Positions 45,321-54,669 of a stretch of 64,000 bases of DNA are shown here, one piece after another. The notes under the pieces were generated by a model. It was not told the origin of the DNA. It did not search any database and saw nothing but the letters and a program-made list of their open reading frames with translations. Location of the stretch: assembly GCF_024158915.1 (NCBI RefSeq), contig NZ_JAMZGF010000022.1, positions 1 to 64,000 of the forward strand. Reading direction: 5' to 3'. The position numbers and the translations under genes are program-made. Positions within the stretch are counted from its first letter, which is position 1. Each line of letters starts with the position of its first letter. This DNA is from Chryseobacterium sp. S0630 (lineage in GTDB: Bacteria > Bacteroidota > Bacteroidia > Flavobacteriales > Weeksellaceae).

Positions 45321-46745
45321 ATGTTGACCAACACAATTACAATAAAAACTGTTTCGAAAAAAACACTGGGAGACCTTCATACTCCCATGAATATTTATCT
45401 TAAGATCAGGGATAAATTCCGGGATACTATTCTTCTGGAAAGTTCAGATTCCAAGAGTATTGATAATAACTTTTCCTTCATTGCGGTAAATGCTATTGCC
45501 GGAATAGAAGTGAAAAACCTCAACGAATATGAAATCAAACTTCCTGCTTCTGCTCCCGTAAAGCAATTTATTATGGAGCGAAATATCACAGATATATTTG
45601 AAGAGTTCCGAAAAATTTTTAAATGTGAAGAAACCAATGATCCGATTGAACAGACAGCTCAGAGTCTTTTTGGATATACAAGTTTTGAAGCGGTACAGTT
45701 TTTTGAAAACATCCATCTTAAAGCACAGAGCAAGGAAGTAGAAATTCCTGTGATGAGATACAGATTATACCAATATGTAATTGCGATCAATCATTTCAAT
45801 GATGAAATGCATATTATTGAAAACTTTATTGATGGGGTAAAATCTGAACTTCATCTGTTGGAAAACCTTATTAAAAATCAAAATACTCCGGTTTATCCTT
45901 TTGAGAAAACCAGTGAGGAAACCTCTAATATTACTGATGAAGATTATCTTGAACTGGTAAAAACAGCACAGAAACACTGTATGCGTGGTGATGTTTTCCA
46001 GTTGGTACTGAGCAGAAGATTTGAACAGAAATTCAAGGGAGATGAGTTCAATGTGTACCGTGCTTTGAGAAATATCAACCCTTCCCCTTACCTGTTCTAT
46101 TTTGATTACGGAAATTATAAATTATTCGGATCAAGTCCTGAAAGCCAGTTAATCATTAAAAATAATAAAGCAATTATTCATCCGATTGCCGGAACTTCAA
46201 AAAGAACAGGAAACTTTGAAGCTGATCTTGAAGCTATTGAAGTTTTAAAAGCTGATCCCAAAGAAAATGCAGAACATACTATGCTGGTAGATCTCGCTAG
46301 AAATGATCTTGGAAAGCTTGGAAAAAATGTAACTGTTACTAAACTTAAAGAGATCCAGCTTTTCTCTCACGTGATTCATATGGTAAGTGAAGTGACTGCA
46401 GATGTTGCTAATGATATCAATCCTCTTGAAATGGTTTCCACAACTTTCCCTCAAGGAACATTGAGCGGTGCACCTAAGCATAAAGCACTTCAGCTAATCA
46501 ACCAATACGAAAAAGATTCCCGTGGATACTATGGCGGTTGTATAGGAATTATCGGATTGAATGGAACCTGCAATCAGGCTATTATGATCAGAACCTTCTT
46601 AAGCAAAAACAATACATTATTTTATCAGGCTGGTGCAGGCCTTGTGGCAAAATCTGTTCCTGAAAGTGAGCTGCAGGAAGTCAATAACAAACTGAATGCT
46701 CTTAAAAAAGCTGTAGAAAAAGCCGAAAAAATAGTTGAAAAATAA
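45321..46745 (+). CDS. trpE: Anthranilate synthase component I
   Basis: This 474-residue chorismate-utilising enzyme has the C-terminal chorismate-binding domain with HPIAGTSKRTG, DLARNDLGKL and a GAPKHKALQLI motif, and uses ammonia supplied by TrpG. Length is typical. It is the first enzyme gene of the operon and lies behind the leader/attenuator. Confidence 0.95.
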   Translation: MLTNTITIKTVSKKTLGDLHTPMNIYLKIRDKFRDTILLESSDSKSIDNNFSFIAVNAIAGIEVKNLNEYEIKLPASAPVKQFIMERNITDIFEEFRKIFKCEETNDPIEQTAQSLFGYTSFEAVQFFENIHLKAQSKEVEIPVMRYRLYQYVIAINHFNDEMHIIENFIDGVKSELHLLENLIKNQNTPVYPFEKTSEETSNITDEDYLELVKTAQKHCMRGDVFQLVLSRRFEQKFKGDEFNVYRALRNINPSPYLFYFDYGNYKLFGSSPESQLIIKNNKAIIHPIAGTSKRTGNFEADLEAIEVLKADPKENAEHTMLVDLARNDLGKLGKNVTVTKLKEIQLFSHVIHMVSEVTADVANDINPLEMVSTTFPQGTLSGAPKHKALQLINQYEKDSRGYYGGCIGIIGLNGTCNQAIMIRTFLSKNNTLFYQAGAGLVAKSVPESELQEVNNKLNALKKAVEKAEKIVEK

Positions 46746-46796
46746 GTCCGTCAACCAGCAACAAAAATTACCAGCAACTATCTAACAAAAAAAGCA

Positions 46797-47399
46797 ATGA
46801 ACAACAATATAAACACCCAACAGCCACAGCTTAAAGTTCTCGTTTTCGACAACTATGACAGCTTCACCTATAACCTTGTCCAGATTATCGAAAGAGTTCT
46901 GAATCAAAGAGTGGATGTGGTAAGAAATGATAAAATTACTCTCGAAGAGATTGGAAAATATGACAAAATCATCCTTTCTCCCGGCCCCGGAATTCCAGAA
47001 GAAGCCGGTATTTTATTAGACCTTATTAAAGAATATGCTCCTACAAAAAGTATCCTTGGGGTATGTCTCGGGCAGCAGGCTATAGCCGAAGCTTTTGGAG
47101 GAAGCCTGATTAATCTCTCTGAAATCTTCCACGGAGTAGCCACCACTACTGAAATTGTAAAAGAAAATACCAAAGTTTTCAAAGATCTGCAATCAGGATT
47201 GGAAGTAGGAAGATATCACAGCTGGGCAGTAAATCCGGAAGGATTTCCGGAAGAACTGGAAATTACAGCTGTAGATAAAGACGGAATGATCATGGCTTTG
47301 CAGCACAAAACATATGATGTACACGGAGTACAGTTTCACCCTGAAAGTATTTTAACGCCGGAAGGAGAAGTAATTATTAAAAACTTTCTGTTGTCATGA
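46797..47399 (+). CDS. trpG: Anthranilate synthase component II (glutamine amidotransferase)
   Basis: This 200-residue class I amidotransferase has Cys of GVCLGQQ as the nucleophile, with later His-Glu in VQFHPES. It delivers ammonia to TrpE; the same subunit type may also serve PabB. It is 51 bases after trpE, across a short repeat-like spacer, and overlaps trpD by four bases (ATGA). Confidence 0.95.
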   Translation: MNNNINTQQPQLKVLVFDNYDSFTYNLVQIIERVLNQRVDVVRNDKITLEEIGKYDKIILSPGPGIPEEAGILLDLIKEYAPTKSILGVCLGQQAIAEAFGGSLINLSEIFHGVATTTEIVKENTKVFKDLQSGLEVGRYHSWAVNPEGFPEELEITAVDKDGMIMALQHKTYDVHGVQFHPESILTPEGEVIIKNFLLS

Positions 47400-48427
47400 A
47401 AACCTTAGAAATCTCTTCAACAACCATAAAAACACCACAAATGAAAGAAATACTGCAATATCTGTTCAATCATAACACACTCTCAAAATCTGAAGCAAAA
47501 GCGATGATGATTGAGATTGCACAGAATAAATTCAACGCTGCAGAAGTTACCGCTTTCATAAGTGTTTTCCTGATGCGGAATATCACCCTGAAAGAACTGG
47601 AAGGCTTCAGAGAAGCACTATTACAAATGGCTGTTCCTGTAAATATCAACGCCAGTGATGCCATTGACATTGTTGGAACCGGAGGTGACGGAAAGGACAC
47701 CATTAATATCTCAACTTTGGCCAGTTTTGTAGTTGCCGGAGCCGGACAGAAAGTAACAAAACATGGAAATTACGGAGCTTCCACTACTACAGGGTCATCG
47801 AATGTACTGGAAGAACTGGGATATCAGTTTAAAAACAGTTCAGAACAATTGAATGAAGATCTTGAAAGAGCCAACATCTGCTTCTTACATGCCCCTTATT
47901 TTCATCCTGCACTGCAATCAGTCGGATTATTGAGAAAATCTTTGGGATTGAGAACATTTTTTAATCTTTTGGGACCATTAGTGAACCCTGCAAAACCTAA
48001 ATATTCTATGATTGGAGTTTATAATCTGGAAATCGCAAGAATTTATCAGTATCTCCTTCAGAAAGAGGAACGTGACTTTACTCTGGTTCATGGTCTTGAC
48101 GGATATGATGAAATAAGCCTTACCGACGACAGCAAGATTATTACAAAAAACGGTGAAGAAATCTATTCTGCAGAAGATTTAGGTTTCAATCCGGTAATGC
48201 TGGAAGATATTAAAGCCGGAAGCTCTATTCGGGAAACCGCAAAAATATTTATGAATATTCTGGAAGGAAATGGTACAGAGCAACAGAATTCTGTAATCCT
48301 TGCCAACGCTTCAGTAGCCTTACACAACACTCATAAATTCGGGACGTATGACAACTGTCTTTTAATGGCTCAGGAAAGCCTTCAAAACGGAAAAGCATTG
48401 AATAGTTTTAATCTTTTAATTAATTAG
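47396..48427 (+). CDS. trpD: Anthranilate phosphoribosyltransferase
   Basis: This 343-residue enzyme transfers phosphoribose from PRPP to anthranilate. It has GTGGDGKDTINIST (PRPP loop) and KHGNYGASTTTGSSNVLEELG. The ATG in the ATGA overlap gives a 16-residue N-terminal extension (to a second Met at 47444) not typical of the family; either start is possible, and the overlap favours the first. Confidence 0.93.
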   Translation: MKTLEISSTTIKTPQMKEILQYLFNHNTLSKSEAKAMMIEIAQNKFNAAEVTAFISVFLMRNITLKELEGFREALLQMAVPVNINASDAIDIVGTGGDGKDTINISTLASFVVAGAGQKVTKHGNYGASTTTGSSNVLEELGYQFKNSSEQLNEDLERANICFLHAPYFHPALQSVGLLRKSLGLRTFFNLLGPLVNPAKPKYSMIGVYNLEIARIYQYLLQKEERDFTLVHGLDGYDEISLTDDSKIITKNGEEIYSAEDLGFNPVMLEDIKAGSSIRETAKIFMNILEGNGTEQQNSVILANASVALHNTHKFGTYDNCLLMAQESLQNGKALNSFNLLIN

Positions 48428-48620
48428 TCTTACAATTTTTTTAACCGTTAAGGATTTTTAAGTAATGAAGAATCGTTAAGATTAATCATTCTGATTTTAA
48501 GCTAGAGCAAAGTTCATCTTAATAATCTTAACACCTTAATACAATCTTAATGGTTCAAAAGAAAAAAGTTTAAACAGGTTCGAATAAAATAATCATTGAT
48601 TAAATTTTAAACACAAAAAA
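48428..48620. repeat. Repeat-rich spacer between trpD and trpC
   Basis: This 193-base gap inside the operon is filled with recurring cttaa/ttaac words (ccgttaaggatttttaag, atcttaataatcttaacacc, aatcttaatgg). It has no ORF or terminator. The last part could form weak hairpins. Confidence 0.45.
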
Positions 48621-49394
48621 ATGACTATACTGGATAAAATTATTGAACGAAAAAAAGAAGAAGTTGCTGCAGCAAAATTGCGAATTTCCCTTGACCGATT
48701 AAAAAGCACAGCCTTTTTTGGAAGACCTACGTATTCCCTGAAAGAATCCATCAAAAATAAGAGTGGAATTATTGCTGAGTTTAAAAGACAGTCTCCTTCA
48801 AAAGGAATCATCAACAATAGTGTACAGCCTTTAGAAGTAGTTTCTGCTTACGAAAATTTTGGAGCCAGCGGAATTTCTATTCTGACTGACCATGATTTTT
48901 TCGGAGGAAATTTAAATGATGTTCTGGATGTAAGAAATGAGATTAACATTCCGATTCTGCGAAAAGATTTTATGATTGATGAATATCAGTTTTATGAAGC
49001 CAAAAGTATTGGGGCTGATGTCGTTTTACTGATTGCTTCATGTCTGTCACCAGCTCAGGTACAGGAATTCACAGAATTAGCTCACCAACTGAAATTGGAG
49101 GTTTTACTGGAAATTCATACAGAAGATGAACTGAAACATTTTAATTCAAAAATCGACTTAGTTGGGATTAATAACAGGAATCTTAAAGATTTTAAGGTAG
49201 ATCTTCAGCATTCGGTTCAGTTGAAGAATCAACTTCCAAAAGAAGTTTTATCTGTTGCAGAAAGTGGTATTTACAGCCTTGAAGATTTTCTGTTTTTAAA
49301 AGAAAAAGGATTTGACGGTTTCCTGATGGGAGAATATTTTATGAAAAATACAGATCCTGCCAAAGCTTTTGAAGAATTCGCATCTCAAATTTAA
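48621..49394 (+). CDS. trpC: Indole-3-glycerol phosphate synthase
   Basis: This 257-residue TIM barrel has IIAEFKRQSPSKG (catalytic Lys region), LRKDFMIDEYQ and GINNRNLKDF motifs. It makes indole-3-glycerol phosphate from CdRP. It is monofunctional, separate from TrpF. Confidence 0.95.
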   Translation: MTILDKIIERKKEEVAAAKLRISLDRLKSTAFFGRPTYSLKESIKNKSGIIAEFKRQSPSKGIINNSVQPLEVVSAYENFGASGISILTDHDFFGGNLNDVLDVRNEINIPILRKDFMIDEYQFYEAKSIGADVVLLIASCLSPAQVQEFTELAHQLKLEVLLEIHTEDELKHFNSKIDLVGINNRNLKDFKVDLQHSVQLKNQLPKEVLSVAESGIYSLEDFLFLKEKGFDGFLMGEYFMKNTDPAKAFEEFASQI

Positions 49395-49405
49395 ACTCAA
49401 CAACA

Positions 49406-50089
49406 ATGAAACTGCAACCTACAACCTCAAACCTGCTACCTCAACTCAAAGTCTGCGGCCTGACCAAACAGGACCAGATTCAGGAATTGATTGCTATGAA
49501 TACAGATTTCCTTGGTTTTATCTTCTACGAAAAGTCACCAAGATATGTTCTGAATCATCTGAGTCTGGAAGAGATCTCAACCATTGATCATCAAGGAAAA
49601 GTAGGTGTTTTTGTTAATGAAGAAGTAGATATCATTGTAAAGATCGTTCAGCACGCAAATTTGAATTTTGTACAGCTTCACGGTGATGAAAGTAATGATT
49701 TCATTACTGAACTAAGACAAAAACTGAGTCCTAAGGTTGGAATCATTAAAGTAATCAGAATAGGAAATATTGATTCTGATAACAAAGATAAAATAGCACA
49801 AACTCTTTCCTGCAACCTCCAACCTATCACCTACTACCTATTCGATACTGACAGCAAAGCCTTTGGCGGAACGGGAAAACAATTCGACTGGAATATTCTG
49901 AATGAATTTGAAATTCCACTGCCCTACTTTTTAAGCGGCGGTATTTCTGAGGAAAATATAGGGAATATTGATACATTGAAACAACAACCTTTTGCTTTGG
50001 ATATCAATTCTAAATTTGAAACAGAACCTGGCAGTAAAAATATTGACAGCATAAAAAAGTTTAAAACTTTATATCAGCACAATAAATAA
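49406..50089 (+). CDS. trpF: Phosphoribosylanthranilate isomerase
   Basis: This 227-residue TIM barrel has the usual LKVCGLT start displaced by a 14-residue extension (MKLQPTTSNLLPQ), and a KVIRIGN segment. Both the N-terminal extension and an internal SCNLQPITYYLF insertion (about residues 135-146) are encoded by 'ctgcaacctccaacc...' repeat-like DNA seen in intergenic repeats, suggesting repeat insertion within coding sequence. The core active-site Cys/Asp (CGLT and FDTDSKAFGGTG) are intact. Confidence 0.9.
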   Translation: MKLQPTTSNLLPQLKVCGLTKQDQIQELIAMNTDFLGFIFYEKSPRYVLNHLSLEEISTIDHQGKVGVFVNEEVDIIVKIVQHANLNFVQLHGDESNDFITELRQKLSPKVGIIKVIRIGNIDSDNKDKIAQTLSCNLQPITYYLFDTDSKAFGGTGKQFDWNILNEFEIPLPYFLSGGISEENIGNIDTLKQQPFALDINSKFETEPGSKNIDSIKKFKTLYQHNK

Positions 50090-50108
50090 CACATAAAAAC
50101 ACACAAGG

Positions 50109-50618
50109 ATGAATATACATTTGCTCAAAAAGACATTTTATAAAACCTTATTTCCCCCTAAATTCGGGAATGAAAAAATCCAGAATCTGTACCACTTTGT
50201 TGCACAGAACGACAGTAATACAGAACATTGGGAAGTGGGTGGATTATTGTCCGATTTCATTTGTATTATTAAAGATTTTGAAGAAACAGATATTCAGTAT
50301 TTTTTTGAAAGAATCAGCTTATGGAACAGCTATTATCTTGTCATTATTTCAGATAAATTTTTAGAAACCCATGTAAAATCAAGTGTAAAGTATGACTTAG
50401 GACTGATTTATGCTAAAATATTCTTGCTTTATGAAGATTCCGATCCTTATTATCTGATTGACAATCTGGAAATTGCGATTACCATGTATCAGTCGAAAAT
50501 TGATAAAGCAACTTTAATTGATTTAATGCACAAAATAGAATTGCTGTATTATAAAAAACTGATTACCAAACAGCAGCACGATTATCACCTCACATTTATT
50601 AATAGCTTAAACCCATGA
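50109..50618 (+). CDS. Unknown protein inside the trp operon
   Basis: This 169-residue cytosolic, acidic, mostly helical protein is rich in Tyr, Leu and Ile (YYLVIISDKFLETHVK, YYLIDNLEIAITMYQ). It has no motif or signal peptide. It sits 19 bases after trpF and overlaps the GNAT gene by four bases (ATGA), so it is transcribed between trpF and trpB. The function is unknown. Confidence 0.7.
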   Translation: MNIHLLKKTFYKTLFPPKFGNEKIQNLYHFVAQNDSNTEHWEVGGLLSDFICIIKDFEETDIQYFFERISLWNSYYLVIISDKFLETHVKSSVKYDLGLIYAKIFLLYEDSDPYYLIDNLEIAITMYQSKIDKATLIDLMHKIELLYYKKLITKQQHDYHLTFINSLNP

Positions 50619-51160
50619 AATATCAGATAAAAGAAACGAAAGATTTAACAGAAGCCGAGATAAAACATATTCTTGAACTTTGGGACATTTCTGCATGGAA
50701 CACGATGAAATCTACCTATTTCCGGTCTTTTTTTAAAGATTCAGAGTTTCATTTTCTGGTAGATACCCATGAAAATATACTGGCCATTATGAGGGTGAAT
50801 TTTGATTTTACCTTAAAAATAGCAGACACAGCATATATTTTTGCAGAAGCCGTAGGACTTGTGGCAGTTCATAAAAAGAAAGGGTATGGTGCTGCATTGG
50901 TAAAGAGTTTCAAGGAAAACGTCATTCAGAGAAATTTGGAAACGATTGGTTTCTGCCATTCCGATCTTCGTTCCTTTTATGAAAAATGTGATATAGAAAT
51001 TCTCCACGACAAAGCCAAAATGATCAAAGAAAGTATCGGTTCGGAGTGGGTAAATTCTGAAGATGATGATATTTTGATTTTTCATACCTCGCAGGAAAGA
51101 AAAAAACTACTGAACCAGCTGAGTGCACAAAACAATGCCTATTTAACTACTAAAGAATAA
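50615..51160 (+). CDS. GNAT-family N-acetyltransferase inside the trp operon
   Basis: This 181-residue protein has a GNAT fold with the acetyl-CoA-binding segment [20 protein letters not shown] (about residues 79-98), close to the Q/RxxGxG/A signature. The substrate is unknown. The overlap with the preceding gene and a four-base gap to trpB make it an integral operon member. It is not part of canonical tryptophan synthesis. Confidence 0.75.
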   Translation: MKYQIKETKDLTEAEIKHILELWDISAWNTMKSTYFRSFFKDSEFHFLVDTHENILAIMRVNFDFTLKIADTAYIFAEAVGLVAVHKKKGYGAALVKSFKENVIQRNLETIGFCHSDLRSFYEKCDIEILHDKAKMIKESIGSEWVNSEDDDILIFHTSQERKKLLNQLSAQNNAYLTTKE

Positions 51161-51164
51161 AAAA

Positions 51165-52349
51165 ATGAATTATAAAAACCCCGATGAAAACGGATATTAT
51201 GGAGAGTTTGGAGGCGCTTTCATCCCCGAAATGCTCTATCCTAATGTAGAAGAACTGCAAAAAAACTATCTTGAAATCATAGAATCTGAAGATTTTCAGG
51301 CTGAATATCAGGATTTGCTGAAAAATTATGTCGGAAGGGCTACTCCTTTATATTTTGCTAAAAACTTAAGTCAAAAATACCAGACACAGATTTATTTGAA
51401 ACGGGAAGATCTCAACCATACGGGAGCTCACAAGATCAATAATGCTCTGGGACAGGTTTTATTGGCAAAACGTCTTGGAAAAACAAGAATCATTGCTGAA
51501 ACCGGTGCAGGACAGCATGGTGTTGCTACCGCTACAGCGTGTGCTTTGCTTGGTCTTGAGTGCATCGTTTATATGGGAGAAATTGATATCCAGAGACAAG
51601 CCCCGAATGTCGCAAGAATGAAAATGCTTGGTGCAGAAGTAGTAGCAGCTACTTCAGGTTCAAAGACCCTTAAAGATGCAGTAAATGAAGCATTAAGAGA
51701 CTGGATCAACAATCCTGTGACGACTCATTATGTGATTGGAAGTGTGGTGGGACCTCACCCTTTTCCTGATTTGGTGGCAAGATTTCAAAGTATTATTTCA
51801 AAAGAAATCAAAGAACAGCTTCAAGAGAAAATCGGAAGAGAAAATCCTGATTATGTGATTGCCTGTGTGGGCGGAGGAAGCAATGCTGCAGGAACTTTCT
51901 ATCATTTTGTAGAGGAAAAAGAAGTAAAAATCATTGCTGCGGAAGCGGGAGGATTGGGTGTAGATTCAGGAAAATCTGCTGCGACTACATTTTTAGGAAC
52001 TTTGGGGGTACTTCACGGAAGCAAAAGCCTTGTAATGCAGACAGAAGACGGACAGGTGATAGAACCTCATTCTATTTCCGCAGGATTGGATTACCCAGGA
52101 ATAGGACCTTTTCATGCGCATTTGTTTAAAGAAAAAAGAGCAGAATTCTTTAGTATTAATGATGATGAAGCTTTACAATGTGCATTTGACCTTACCAGAC
52201 TGGAAGGAATTATTCCCGCATTGGAAAGTTCTCACGCACTGGCAGTTTTAGACAAGAAAAAATTCAAGGAAAATGATGTCGTAGTGATTTGTCTGAGTGG
52301 CCGTGGAGATAAGGATATGGAAACCTATCTGAAAGAAATTAGAAGTTAG
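51165..52349 (+). CDS. trpB: Tryptophan synthase beta subunit
   Basis: This 394-residue PLP enzyme has its PLP Lys in [13 protein letters not shown] and a [10 protein letters not shown] phosphate loop. It condenses indole with serine and pairs with TrpA, whose gene follows. Length is standard for TrpB1. Confidence 0.97.
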   Translation: MNYKNPDENGYYGEFGGAFIPEMLYPNVEELQKNYLEIIESEDFQAEYQDLLKNYVGRATPLYFAKNLSQKYQTQIYLKREDLNHTGAHKINNALGQVLLAKRLGKTRIIAETGAGQHGVATATACALLGLECIVYMGEIDIQRQAPNVARMKMLGAEVVAATSGSKTLKDAVNEALRDWINNPVTTHYVIGSVVGPHPFPDLVARFQSIISKEIKEQLQEKIGRENPDYVIACVGGGSNAAGTFYHFVEEKEVKIIAAEAGGLGVDSGKSAATTFLGTLGVLHGSKSLVMQTEDGQVIEPHSISAGLDYPGIGPFHAHLFKEKRAEFFSINDDEALQCAFDLTRLEGIIPALESSHALAVLDKKKFKENDVVVICLSGRGDKDMETYLKEIRS

Positions 52350-52435
52350 ATACCAGAAATCAGTAAGTATTAACTCATAAAAAGTATTTGCCTTCTAACT
52401 TCTCATCGCTAATTTCTAACTTCTATAATAAAGAA

Positions 52436-53170
52436 ATGAAAAAACTAAATATATACTTCACAGCAGGAATTCCACAATTGGAAGATACCGCTGATATTAT
52501 ACAACTGATTCAGGATTCGGGAGCCGACATGATCGAAATCGGAATGCCCTATTCTGATCCTGTAGCAGACGGACCTGTGATCCAGAAAGCTCACGAACTG
52601 GCTTTACAAAACGGAATGACCATTGAAAAACTATTGTCTCAGCTGAAAACCATCAAGGACGAAATAAAAATTCCCATTATTCTGATGGGTTATATCAATC
52701 CTGTTTTGAGCTTTGGATTTGAGAAATTCTGTGCAGCATGTTCGGAAAGTGGTGTTTCAGGATTGATCCTTCCAGACCTTCCTCCTATTGAGTTTGAGAA
52801 AAATTATCAACATATTTTAAAGCAGTATAATCTTAATTTCACTTTTCTGGTAACTCCGGAAACGTCCGATGAAAGGATGATCTATCTGGATTCTCTAAGC
52901 TCAGGTTTCCTTTATGCCGTAAGCTCTTCTTCCACCACCGGAAATGAAAATGCTGTTTTGAAAAATGAGAGTTACCTTTCCAGAATAGCAGCTCTTCCAC
53001 TTAAAAATCCGGTAATGATAGGATTCGGAATTAAATCGAAAGATGATTTTGAAAATGTAACAGAAAAAGCAGATGGTGGTATCATTGGGACGGCCTTTGT
53101 GAATATTTTACTTCAGGATAGAGACTGGAAGAAAAGTGCTATAGATTTTATCCATTCCATAAAAGGGTAA
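52436..53170 (+). CDS. trpA: Tryptophan synthase alpha subunit
   Basis: From the ATG at 52436 the protein has 244 residues; the upstream in-frame ATG at 52388 is inside a 'ttctaacttc' repeat and adds a 16-residue unlikely leader. Catalytic Glu (MIEIGMPYSDP) and Asp (LILPDLPP) regions are conserved. It cleaves indole-3-glycerol phosphate to indole for TrpB. It is the last trp gene. Confidence 0.95.
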   Translation: MKKLNIYFTAGIPQLEDTADIIQLIQDSGADMIEIGMPYSDPVADGPVIQKAHELALQNGMTIEKLLSQLKTIKDEIKIPIILMGYINPVLSFGFEKFCAACSESGVSGLILPDLPPIEFEKNYQHILKQYNLNFTFLVTPETSDERMIYLDSLSSGFLYAVSSSSTTGNENAVLKNESYLSRIAALPLKNPVMIGFGIKSKDDFENVTEKADGGIIGTAFVNILLQDRDWKKSAIDFIHSIKG

Positions 53171-53201
53171 AATTCACTAAATTTGTATATCAAAAATTGA
53201 A

Positions 53202-53930
53202 ATGAATACAAATCAAAATAAAGCAGTAGAATTTGAAGACTTAGGAGTCAAAGAATATCAGCCTGCCTGGGATTATCAGGAACAGCTGATGAAAAACATC
53301 ATTGACACCAAAATAAAAAACAGAGATCTTCCTGCAGAACAGCATACCACTACGCCTAATCATCTTCTTTTCGTAGAACATCCTCATGTGTATACCTTAG
53401 GAAAAAGTGGGCATGAAGAAAATATGCTTGCCGGTATTGATAAACTGAAAGAAATTGATGCTACTTTCGTGAAAGTAAACCGTGGCGGAGATATTACCTA
53501 TCATGGTTACGGACAGGTGGTAGGTTATCCTATTCTGGATCTTGAAAACTTTTTCACGGATATTCATTTATATATGAGAAATCTGGAAGAAGTGATCATC
53601 AGAACCATTGCCGAATATGGTATTAAAGGAGAACGTTCTCCGGGAGAAACAGGAGTTTGGCTGGATGTAGGAAAGCCTTACGCCAGAAAAATGTGTGCGA
53701 TGGGAGTAAAAGCTTCCCGATGGGTAACTCTTCATGGTTTTGCTTTGAATGTAAATACCGACATGCGTTATTTTGAATACATTATTCCATGTGGGATCAA
53801 AGACAAGCAGGTAACTTCTTTGAAAAGAGAACTTGAAAGAGAATTGACACCAGAAGAAATGGAAGAACTGAAAGCAAAGATCAGAAAACATTTCGCTGAT
53901 GTTTTTCAGGCAGAATTGATTTACAAATAG
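53202..53930 (+). CDS. lipB: Octanoyltransferase (lipoate biosynthesis)
   Basis: This 242-residue enzyme moves octanoyl from ACP to lipoyl domains of the glycine cleavage and 2-oxoacid dehydrogenase complexes. It has RGGDITYHGYGQVVGYPI and a CAMGVKASRWVTLHGFALN segment with the catalytic Lys and Cys/His region. It follows trpA by 31 bases and may be co-transcribed. It ends in a terminator. Confidence 0.95.
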   Translation: MNTNQNKAVEFEDLGVKEYQPAWDYQEQLMKNIIDTKIKNRDLPAEQHTTTPNHLLFVEHPHVYTLGKSGHEENMLAGIDKLKEIDATFVKVNRGGDITYHGYGQVVGYPILDLENFFTDIHLYMRNLEEVIIRTIAEYGIKGERSPGETGVWLDVGKPYARKMCAMGVKASRWVTLHGFALNVNTDMRYFEYIIPCGIKDKQVTSLKRELERELTPEEMEELKAKIRKHFADVFQAELIYK

Positions 53931-53952
53931 TCAAGTTTATTTACAATATAAC

Positions 53953-53985
53953 AAACCCGGTTTCAATAGTTGGAACCGGGTTTTT
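53953..53985 (+). terminator. Terminator of the trp/lipB transcript
   Basis: A perfect 10-bp stem (53953-53962 with 53974-53983) is followed by five T. Confidence 0.88.
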
Positions 53986-54014
53986 AGTTTTATGATAATG
54001 TTATTTTTATTCAC

Positions 54015-54117
54015 TTAGACTATCCACAACGTTTGTCATTCCGCAAGAATCCAGACACAGAAAGCTTGTGATAAGGAATGAGGATAAAATAAGAGTTTAG
54101 ATTCCTACGGAATGACA
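54015..54117. repeat. 100-bp intergenic repeat, copy 1
   Basis: About 100 bases from 54015 match 54287-54386 at all but three positions. The copy has inverted arms tgtcattccg (54034-54043) and cggaatgaca (54108-54117). No gene is present. Confidence 0.85.
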
Positions 54118-54253
54118 AGGTGGGCGCTTATGGGTGTGCATAGTCCCTTATTTGCTCCAGACATACAAACTATTTTCCAATGTTTAAATTCTTTCGGAAT
54201 GGACAATATGGATGGATAATCAATTCATAAAATACTGGTAATTTTTGGTCTAC

Positions 54254-54404
54254 ATCTTTACTCGCATTGTCTATTCCGTAGTTCGTTTAGACTATCCACA
54301 ACGTTTGTCATTCCATAGGAATCCAGACACAGAAAGCTTGTGATAAGGAATGAGGATAAAATAAGAGTTTAGATTCCTACGGAATGGACAAAGCGAGTAA
54401 AGAT
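54254..54404. mobile_element. MITE-like element with 28-bp terminal inverted repeats (carries 100-bp repeat copy 2)
   Basis: Two 28-bp arms, atctttactcgcattgtcta... (54254-54281) and its inverse (54377-54404), match at 26 of 28 positions. Between them lies the second copy of the 100-bp repeat (54287-54386). No ORF is inside. The layout is that of a non-autonomous transposon, but no target duplication or transposase was identified. Confidence 0.55.
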
Positions 54405-54571
54405 ACGTACTAAAACATCTGTATTCCCGTCGCAAAAAATAACGGATTTCACCATTTTAAAAATTTTCTATTTTCTCTGAATATCCCTATAAAAATCATC
54501 ATTTTTCTACCTTTTTCAATACCATAAAACCAATAAAACAGCAGAATAATTTATTTTTTTCAAAAAAACTC

Positions 54572-54601
54572 TTGCACATATTTTAATTTTTATTACTTTT
54601 A
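54572..54601 (+). promoter_or_regulatory. Promoter of the protein-glutaminase gene
   Basis: TTG at 54572-54574, then 19 bases, then TACTTTTA at 54594-54601. Spacing is exact for the Bacteroidetes promoter, with a weaker last base than the TAnnTTTG consensus. Confidence 0.5.
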
Positions 54602-54669
54602 ATATCACAAAATAGTGAACTATCACCATTATAAAGTTCACTGAAAATTAACCACAAAATATAAAAACT

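Larger units (their letters stand above)
53986..54571. other. Repeat-dominated gap upstream of the protein-glutaminase gene
   Basis: This part of a 739-base gap holds the two 100-bp copies, the element with terminal inverted repeats and several partial gtcattccg/cggaatggac words. I see no gene or RNA. The last 100 bases are plain AT-rich. Confidence 0.6.

Noticed and set aside
54015..54404. CRISPR array
   Set aside because: The repeats are about 100 bases, only two copies, palindromic and not separated by spacers of uniform size.
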